Origin: Bacteroidota bacterium
GTDB lineage: Bacteria > Bacteroidota > Bacteroidia > 2-12-FULL-35-15
DNA length: 11,792 bases
Assembly (NCBI GenBank): GCA_026391935.1
Contig: JAPLDC010000211.1
Span: 1-11,792, forward strand
Reading direction: 5' to 3'
Position numbers and translations under genes: made by a program. This document shows, one piece after another, positions 7,335-11,792 of this stretch. Each line of letters opens with the position of its first letter. The stretch's first letter is position 1. The notes under the pieces were generated by a model. That model was not told the origin of the DNA. It ran no database searches and worked only from the letters and a program-made list of their open reading frames with translations.

Positions 7335-8243
7335 CTATTTCTTCCCGCTTGCTTTGAACAGTAGCTCTTTCTCCGTTTTCGATAAGCTTTCGTATCCCGA
7401 TTTTGAGATCTTATCTAAGATCTTATCAATATTCTCCTGTTCTAATTTTTTGTTATAGTTGTATTCCTCATCAGTGAATTTTCGTTTATAAGAAACTTTC
7501 ATTTTGCTTTTTTTATTTGAATTAAAGAGTCCGGCTGTCCAATCAAAAAATTGATTGATCCATTTTGACAGGTCAATGCCTTTTTTGTATTGCATAGTGT
7601 ATAAATATCCCATTAATGCACCTCCGAGATGAGAAATGTTTCCACCAATGTTATCGTAAGAGGCAACATTTAATACATCAATAAAAACAACAAACAAGGC
7701 AACATAAATCAATTTCACCGGACCAATAAACATCAGATTCATATTCACATTTGGGATGAGCGTAGCTGTTGCAATTATTATTGCTGTAACTCCCGCTGAG
7801 GCACCAATGATAGGAGCACCCAGAAATACTTGAAAAGGAGGAACTATCGTAAATAATAATATTGTCAATAAAGCTCCGGTAATACCTCCCAGCAAATAAA
7901 GCGGGATCAGTTTTTTTGAATTGGTATAACTGATAAAAAGTTGTCCGAACCAATAAAGGGTGATCATATTCCAGAAAATATGCATTAGTGCAAAATGGGT
8001 GAACATATAGGTAATGATTGTCCACGGCTTTAATGCCAAGCCTCCTAAACTTAATGAAAGTGATAAATTGTCTTTAATAAATTCTTCAATGATGATAAAA
8101 ATACCGGATTCACCACTCAAAAATGTAATGATGCGGAAAAGGCTAATAATAAAAAATAGTACAACATTGATAATGATCAGACGAGCGATCGGATTGCCGT
8201 TGCGTATTTTTAATTTAAAATCTTCTATGATAGGATTTGCCAT
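7335..8243 (-). CDS. Rhomboid family intramembrane serine protease 2 with a C-terminal cytosolic tail
   Basis: A 302-residue integral membrane protease that cleaves transmembrane substrates within the membrane. The rhomboid core has the HxxxxHxxxN pattern at H83, H88 and N92 (YMFTHFALMHIFWNM), the catalytic serine S149 in GASAG, and the catalytic histidine H205 in ISHLGG. About six hydrophobic segments are present. After the core comes a polar, basic tail (about 215-302) ending in a conserved-looking IDKILDKISKSGYESLSKTE segment, which resembles the C-terminal DUF6576 of Bacteroidota rhomboids. I chose ATG 8243: the longer frame reaches only to a TTG at 8276 that would overlap the upstream rhomboid gene, while the ATG leaves a two-base gap. 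The substrate is unknown. Confidence 0.92.
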   Translation of the reverse strand: MANPIIEDFKLKIRNGNPIARLIIINVVLFFIISLFRIITFLSGESGIFIIIEEFIKDNLSLSLSLGGLALKPWTIITYMFTHFALMHIFWNMITLYWFGQLFISYTNSKKLIPLYLLGGITGALLTILLFTIVPPFQVFLGAPIIGASAGVTAIIIATATLIPNVNMNLMFIGPVKLIYVALFVVFIDVLNVASYDNIGGNISHLGGALMGYLYTMQYKKGIDLSKWINQFFDWTAGLFNSNKKSKMKVSYKRKFTDEEYNYNKKLEQENIDKILDKISKSGYESLSKTEKELLFKASGKK

Positions 8244-8245
8244 AT

Positions 8246-8995
8246 TTAATAAAAAGTATTGCTTTTCTTTTGCCAATATTTAATCAATATGAATCCAAAA
8301 AGCATTCCGCCCAGATGTGCAAAATGGGCTACATTATCTTGCGGGTTATTTGCGATACCGGAAAATAATTCCATCGCTCCGTAGATCATCACAAACCACT
8401 TTGCTTTTATCGGGATAGCAAAATATACATAGAGCATGGTATTTGGAAAAAGCATTCCGAAGGCTAAGAGGATACCAAAAACAGCTCCTGAAGCACCAAT
8501 CGTTGCAGTATTTATCAGGACATTAATATCAGCAGCATAAGGATCAATAAAATTTTTCCCGTTTTGTAGCGCATCCGATCCTTCACTCATTACCATATTT
8601 AAGATTTCGGGAGAAACCTGAGAATACAATGGCATTAATCTGAAATAAGTAACCGCAATTTGAATAAGCCCTGCTCCAATTCCTGTGATCATATAATAAA
8701 TAAGAAAACGTTTACTGCCCCATAAGTTTTCTAATGTATTTCCAAACATCCATAAGGCAAACATATTAAAGAACAGATGCATAAAACTGCCATGCATGAA
8801 CATGTAGGTAACAAGTTGATACGGCTGGAAATTTTTGGACAGGGGATAATGTAAACCCAGTTTTTCTGCTAGATCTATTCCTTGATTTGAAAATGCAAGT
8901 GTTGCCAGAAAAAATAATCCATTGATAATCAATAAATTCTTTACAACCAAAGGCAGACTGCTGAAAATGTTTTGACGGTTTTGTTGGTATGACAT
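8246..8995 (-). CDS. Rhomboid family intramembrane serine protease 1
   Basis: A 249-residue rhomboid protease with six predicted membrane segments. The HxxxxHxxxN pattern is H68, H73 and N77 (MFMHGSFMHLFFNM), the catalytic serine is S169 in TIGASGAVFG, and the catalytic histidine is H227 in AHFAHLGG, so the Ser-His dyad is complete. Between the second and third membrane segments is a long soluble loop (about residues 117-160, including SQVSPEILNMVMSEG), a common feature of Bacteroidota rhomboids. It starts at an ATG and ends two bases before the ATG of rhomboid 2, so the two are almost certainly co-transcribed and probably translationally coupled. mutL ends 105 bases upstream. It should act in the cytoplasmic membrane; the substrate is not known. 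The protein is not a truncated copy of its neighbour, from which it differs in length and in lacking the cytosolic tail. Confidence 0.93.
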   Translation of the reverse strand: MSYQQNRQNIFSSLPLVVKNLLIINGLFFLATLAFSNQGIDLAEKLGLHYPLSKNFQPYQLVTYMFMHGSFMHLFFNMFALWMFGNTLENLWGSKRFLIYYMITGIGAGLIQIAVTYFRLMPLYSQVSPEILNMVMSEGSDALQNGKNFIDPYAADINVLINTATIGASGAVFGILLAFGMLFPNTMLYVYFAIPIKAKWFVMIYGAMELFSGIANNPQDNVAHFAHLGGMLFGFILIKYWQKKSNTFY

Positions 8996-9030
8996 GCTAT
9001 TCTGTGAATTATAAACTTAATATTTTTACC

Positions 9031-9045
9031 ACTAATGCAATTAGT
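9031..9045. repeat. Short inverted repeat between mutL and rhomboid 1
   Basis: ACTAAT (9031-9036) and ATTAGT (9040-9045) flank a three-base loop, giving a 6-bp stem in the 105-base gap. It is too short and AT-rich to call a terminator; it may be a processing or attenuation element, or chance. Confidence 0.2.
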
Positions 9046-9100
9046 TTAATGTTATGTTTTCTACATTTTAAATTTACAATGGCTTCTAAAAATTGATTTC

Positions 9101-10939
9101 TCATTTCTTAAACCTTTTATCCAGATCATCACTTGAAAACGTGGTGATCGTTGGTTTGCCATTCGGAGTGCTGTAAGGCATTTTGCAGGCAAATAGTTCG
9201 TCAATGATGGTATGCATTTCCTCTTGCGTTAATGCTTTTCCTGATTTTATAGCAGTGTTTCTAGCCAATGAACGTGCCAAATTCTCTCTTTTATCCGACT
9301 TAAATTCTTGCAAATTTTGTTTGTAGTTCTCCAATAATCCTTCCAATAATGTAACCGAATCAAAATCTGCCGTATCGGCAGGAACGCCATGAATAACGTA
9401 GGTGTTTTTGCCAAATTCGCTGATATCAAATCCCATTGCCTGGATCTCGGAGTATAGTTCTTTCACCAATTCAAAATCAGAGCTGTTTAATTCAATCGTT
9501 TTTGGGAAAAGCTCTTGCTGTGTTGCCGATTTATGCTTTTCAAATCCATCGCAAATTCGTTCATATAAAATTCGCTCATGAGCACCTTGCTGGTCGATGA
9601 TCATAAATCCTGTTTTGATATGCGTTAAAATGTATTTATTATGAAGTTGGTAGGTTGATTTTTTATTGCTTTCATGTAATTCATTATCCCAGTCGGTATT
9701 GATGGTTTGCTGACTATCCTCTTCTTTCTTTATTTCGAAAGCTAATTGATTATCGGTATGCCGGCTATATAATTTATCCCAATTGTTTTTATTTGAAAGT
9801 TCGTGATCTGTCTTTTGCCCTGTTTCTGTTTTAAAAGGATTGAAATTTTCATCCACCTTGATTGTTGGCTGCTTGTAAATCCCATCCACCGGCTTAAGCG
9901 GCATATTATACATATGTGCCTCCTGATCAAAATCCAAACTTGGAGAGATGTTAAATTGTCCGAGTGATTTTTTTACTGCAGAACGCAAAAAAGCGTAGAT
10001 GGCTTTTTCGTCTTCAAATTTAACTTCTGTTTTTGTTGGATGGATATTGATATCAATGGACTTTGGATCAACATCAAGCATTAAAAAGTAGGACGCGAAA
10101 CTATCACTTGGCAGCAATTGCTCAAAAGCTGATTGGACAGCATGATGCAAATAGCCATTTTTAATGAACCGTTTATTTAAAAAGAAAAATTGTTCACCTC
10201 GGGTTTTTTTGGCAAAATCGGGCTTTATCACAAATCCTTTGATCTTTACGATGCCTGTGTTTTCTTCTACAGGTACCAATCTACTGTTATATGAATTACC
10301 AAAAACACCCATCAGTCGCTGCTTAAGGGAACCCGGTTCCAAATGAAATATTTCGGTATTGTTATGATGTAAACTAAAAGCTACATTCGGATTTGGAATG
10401 CAAACGCGGTGAAATTCATCAATGATATGTCTTAATTCTACCGAATCGGTTTTTAAGAAATTTCTTCGTGCGGGAACATTATAAAATAAATTTTTCACGG
10501 AAATAGCTGTTCCTTCAGGGCAACTAACCGCTTCCTGAAGTTTTATCTCGCTGCCTTCGATATCAATTTTTACACCTATTTCATCGCCAATGCGTTTTGT
10601 CCTTAATTCCACCTGAGCAATGGCAGCAATTGAAGCCAAGGCCTCTCCTCTGAAGCCCATTGTTCGTATTGCAAAGAGGTCATCAGCTTTTTTGATCTTA
10701 GAGGTAGCATGCCGTTCGAAACTCATGCGTGCATCGGTTTCACTCATGCCGCAGCCGTTATCAATCACCTGGATCAGTGTTTTACCTGAATCTTTTACGA
10801 TCAATTTGATTTTTGTACCACCAGAATCCAATGCGTTTTCCATCAATTCCTTAACAGCAGAAGCAGGTCGTTGAACCACTTCTCCTGCTGCTATTTGATT
10901 TGCAACCGAATCGGGTAAAAGGTGAATAATGTCTGGCAT
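9101..10939 (-). CDS. mutL: DNA mismatch repair protein MutL
   Basis: A 612-residue MutL, close to the usual 600-630. The GHKL ATPase half is intact: IAAGEVVQRPASAVKELMENALD gives motif I with E31 and N35, DNGCGM is at 59-64, and the ATP-lid motif MGFRGEAL is at 93-100. The transducer domain reaches to about residue 330, then a polar linker (about 335-430), then the C-terminal dimerisation domain. In that domain the endonuclease site reads DQQGAHERILYE (449-460), where the canonical motif is DQHA(X)2E(X)4E; the two acidic residues and spacing remain, but His is Gln and Ala is Gly. The later CPHGRP-type motif reads STPNGKP (590-596). It should couple MutS recognition to strand-specific repair. 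It leads a minus-strand group with the two rhomboids and the EEP protein. An exact -7 promoter motif lies 17 bases upstream of the ATG. Confidence 0.97.
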   Translation of the reverse strand: MPDIIHLLPDSVANQIAAGEVVQRPASAVKELMENALDSGGTKIKLIVKDSGKTLIQVIDNGCGMSETDARMSFERHATSKIKKADDLFAIRTMGFRGEALASIAAIAQVELRTKRIGDEIGVKIDIEGSEIKLQEAVSCPEGTAISVKNLFYNVPARRNFLKTDSVELRHIIDEFHRVCIPNPNVAFSLHHNNTEIFHLEPGSLKQRLMGVFGNSYNSRLVPVEENTGIVKIKGFVIKPDFAKKTRGEQFFFLNKRFIKNGYLHHAVQSAFEQLLPSDSFASYFLMLDVDPKSIDINIHPTKTEVKFEDEKAIYAFLRSAVKKSLGQFNISPSLDFDQEAHMYNMPLKPVDGIYKQPTIKVDENFNPFKTETGQKTDHELSNKNNWDKLYSRHTDNQLAFEIKKEEDSQQTINTDWDNELHESNKKSTYQLHNKYILTHIKTGFMIIDQQGAHERILYERICDGFEKHKSATQQELFPKTIELNSSDFELVKELYSEIQAMGFDISEFGKNTYVIHGVPADTADFDSVTLLEGLLENYKQNLQEFKSDKRENLARSLARNTAIKSGKALTQEEMHTIIDELFACKMPYSTPNGKPTITTFSSDDLDKRFKK

Positions 10940-10956
10940 AATGGGTCTGATTCACA

Positions 10957-10964
10957 CAAAAATA
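10957..10964 (-). promoter_or_regulatory. -7 promoter element TATTTTTG upstream of mutL
   Basis: An exact TAnnTTTG match on the minus strand, ending 17 bases before the mutL ATG. It is the likely promoter of the mutL-rhomboid-rhomboid-EEP group. No convincing -33 box is visible. Confidence 0.4.
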
Positions 10965-11068
10965 ATACTAATTAACCGAATAAAAGCAGCGGAAAACAGG
11001 AATGAAGTCCGGGAAGGATAACTCCTGTTGTAAGTGCTTTATTGGTAGGTGTTTGTGGCGATATGCGC

Positions 11069-11422
11069 TTAGATTTTAGTTTTCAACATCTCCCATAAAT
11101 TGATACTAAACCATTGGTGTAAATAGATCACGAAAAGAATACCGAAAATGATCGCAAATGATAAAAGTAATCCGATTATTTTTCCAAAAGAATTACTTCC
11201 GGATACCAATACGCGTGCTACCAGAATTTCAACTTTCGGTTTCATGTAACTGAAGGCAGGAACAAGGATGAATACCAAGGTTAACATGGCGATTCCTGTG
11301 AATTTATAAGGGTTTATGCCGCTATTGTAATGGATGATATAGCTTGTAATAAAGCCTGTAATCAGATTAAGCGTTAATACACTTATCATTAATACCATTA
11401 GATTAAAGAGTTTTTTATACAT
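11069..11422 (-). CDS. Small predicted membrane protein of unknown function
   Basis: A 117-residue protein with three hydrophobic segments: about 7-28 (following a short MYKKL start), 41-58, and 83-104. The loop between the second and third (MKPKVEILVARVLVSG) is basic, and the end is WEMLKTKI. I do not recognise a family and no catalytic motif stands out. I chose ATG 11422 instead of the upstream ATG at 11482, because an exact -7 promoter motif (11444-11451) falls between them and because the upstream extension has no membrane or domain character. It is on the same strand as mutL but 129 bases before it and may be transcribed alone. Confidence 0.6.
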   Translation of the reverse strand: MYKKLFNLMVLMISVLTLNLITGFITSYIIHYNSGINPYKFTGIAMLTLVFILVPAFSYMKPKVEILVARVLVSGSNSFGKIIGLLLSFAIIFGILFVIYLHQWFSINLWEMLKTKI

Positions 11423-11443
11423 GTAGGCGATAATTGATTTTTG

Positions 11444-11451
11444 CAAATCTA
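11444..11451 (-). promoter_or_regulatory. -7 promoter element TAGATTTG upstream of the small membrane protein gene
   Basis: An exact TAnnTTTG match on the minus strand, ending 21 bases before the ATG at 11422. It helps decide that start: the longer alternative start (11482) would put this motif inside the coding region. Confidence 0.4.
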
Positions 11452-11583
11452 CGAATCTGTGACTTATAGGAACGCAGATCATTATGATTTTTATGATAAA
11501 AAAGGATGAATGTTTTTTAAGCTTGAAATGTGAGTTTTTAGTTATTCAATAGCAATGGAAATTTCCCATTTTTAAAGGAGCCT

Positions 11584-11621
11584 AAGGAGATTAGTTTCTT
11601 TTTGAGAAACAGCTACTCCTT
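11584..11621. repeat. Stem-loop in the gene-free region
   Basis: AAGGAG (11584-11589) pairs with CTCCTT (11616-11621), and GTTTCT (11594-11599) pairs with AGAAAC (11605-11610) around a five-base loop, with a 4x5 internal loop between the two 6-bp stems. That is 12 paired bases in 38. The flanks carry no long T-run, so it is not a standard terminator in either direction. It could be a leader element of the gene starting at 11743, part of a small RNA, or an operator. Confidence 0.45.
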
Positions 11622-11742
11622 CATCAACATCATTTCGTTGAAAAGTATAAGCAGTAGCAAAAGATGACGCCTTTTAACATGGTAACTTAGCCTGAAAATT
11701 GTTTGGTTGTCATACGGTTAGTTTTATAATTTATTATTGTTG

Positions 11743-11792
11743 ATGAAAAAGTTCCGCTTTCCTATTTTTTCTGTTTTTATTCTGATCTCACT
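11743..11792 (+). CDS. Start of an unidentified exported or membrane protein, cut by the right edge
   Basis: An ATG at 11743 opens 16 codons to the window end, reading MKKFRFPIFSVFILIS. The two lysines followed by an arginine and an uninterrupted hydrophobic stretch are typical of a signal peptide or N-terminal membrane anchor. Too little is present to name a family, and such a short frame could be chance. Confidence 0.45.
   Translation, partial: MKKFRFPIFSVFILIS

Larger units (their letters stand above)
11423..11742. other. Gene-free region between divergent genes
   Basis: About 320 bases with no supported gene on either strand; the longest ATG frames I could trace by eye are under 20 codons. 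It should hold promoters for the small membrane protein (minus) and the partial gene at the right edge (plus), and it contains the stem-loop at 11584-11621. No tRNA or known riboswitch is recognisable. Confidence 0.6.

Noticed and set aside
8244..8276. Longer start of rhomboid 2 at 8276
   Set aside because: It is a TTG that would overlap the upstream rhomboid gene by 31 bases, while an ATG two bases after that gene's stop gives a family-like N-terminus.
11423..11482. Longer start of the small membrane protein at ATG 11482
   Set aside because: The extension contains an exact -7 promoter motif and lacks domain or membrane character; ATG 11422 fits better.
1..11792. CRISPR array, transposon, prophage or tRNA
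   Set aside because: I looked for spaced direct repeats, transposase-like products, phage genes and tRNA cloverleaf motifs and found none.

Overview
This is an AT-rich chromosomal window that looks like it comes from a member of the Bacteroidota. The evidence is the protein families (a radical-SAM MtaB, a Bacteroidota-type MutL, paired rhomboids, a small STAS/SpoIIAA-like protein), the lack of obvious Shine-Dalgarno sequences, and exact copies of the Bacteroidota -7 promoter motif TAnnTTTG just upstream of four gene starts. I see no rRNA, tRNA, CRISPR array, insertion sequence or prophage gene.

Left end (1-2116, minus strand): the N-terminal and coiled-coil portion of a large SMC/Rad50-like ATPase with a clear Walker A motif. 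The reading frame breaks at an A4 run (plus-strand T4 at 1211-1214). The frame one base earlier is then open for about 400 codons to the window edge and encodes heptad-rich coiled coil followed by a more globular segment. One missing A in the run would account for the break. The rest of the protein, with any signature motif and Walker B, and any partner genes, lie beyond the left edge.

Middle (2321-6012): a small SpoIIAA/STAS-like cytosolic protein and the tRNA methylthiotransferase MtaB, both on the minus strand. A family 5 solute-binding lipoprotein lies divergently on the plus strand, with no permease or ATPase gene beside it.

Right half (6065-10939, minus strand): a probable operon in transcription order mutL, rhomboid protease 1, rhomboid protease 2, and a membrane-anchored endonuclease/exonuclease/phosphatase (EEP) protein. 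The two rhomboid genes are only two bases apart once the second is started at its ATG. MutL has an intact ATPase half, but its C-terminal endonuclease motifs differ from the canonical ones.

Right end (11069-11792): a small predicted membrane protein of unknown function, then about 320 bases without a gene that contain one good stem-loop, then the first 16 codons of a plus-strand gene with a signal-peptide-like start. Most of the window is ordinary housekeeping content. The part most likely to belong to an accessory or defence system is the broken SMC-like ATPase at the left edge.
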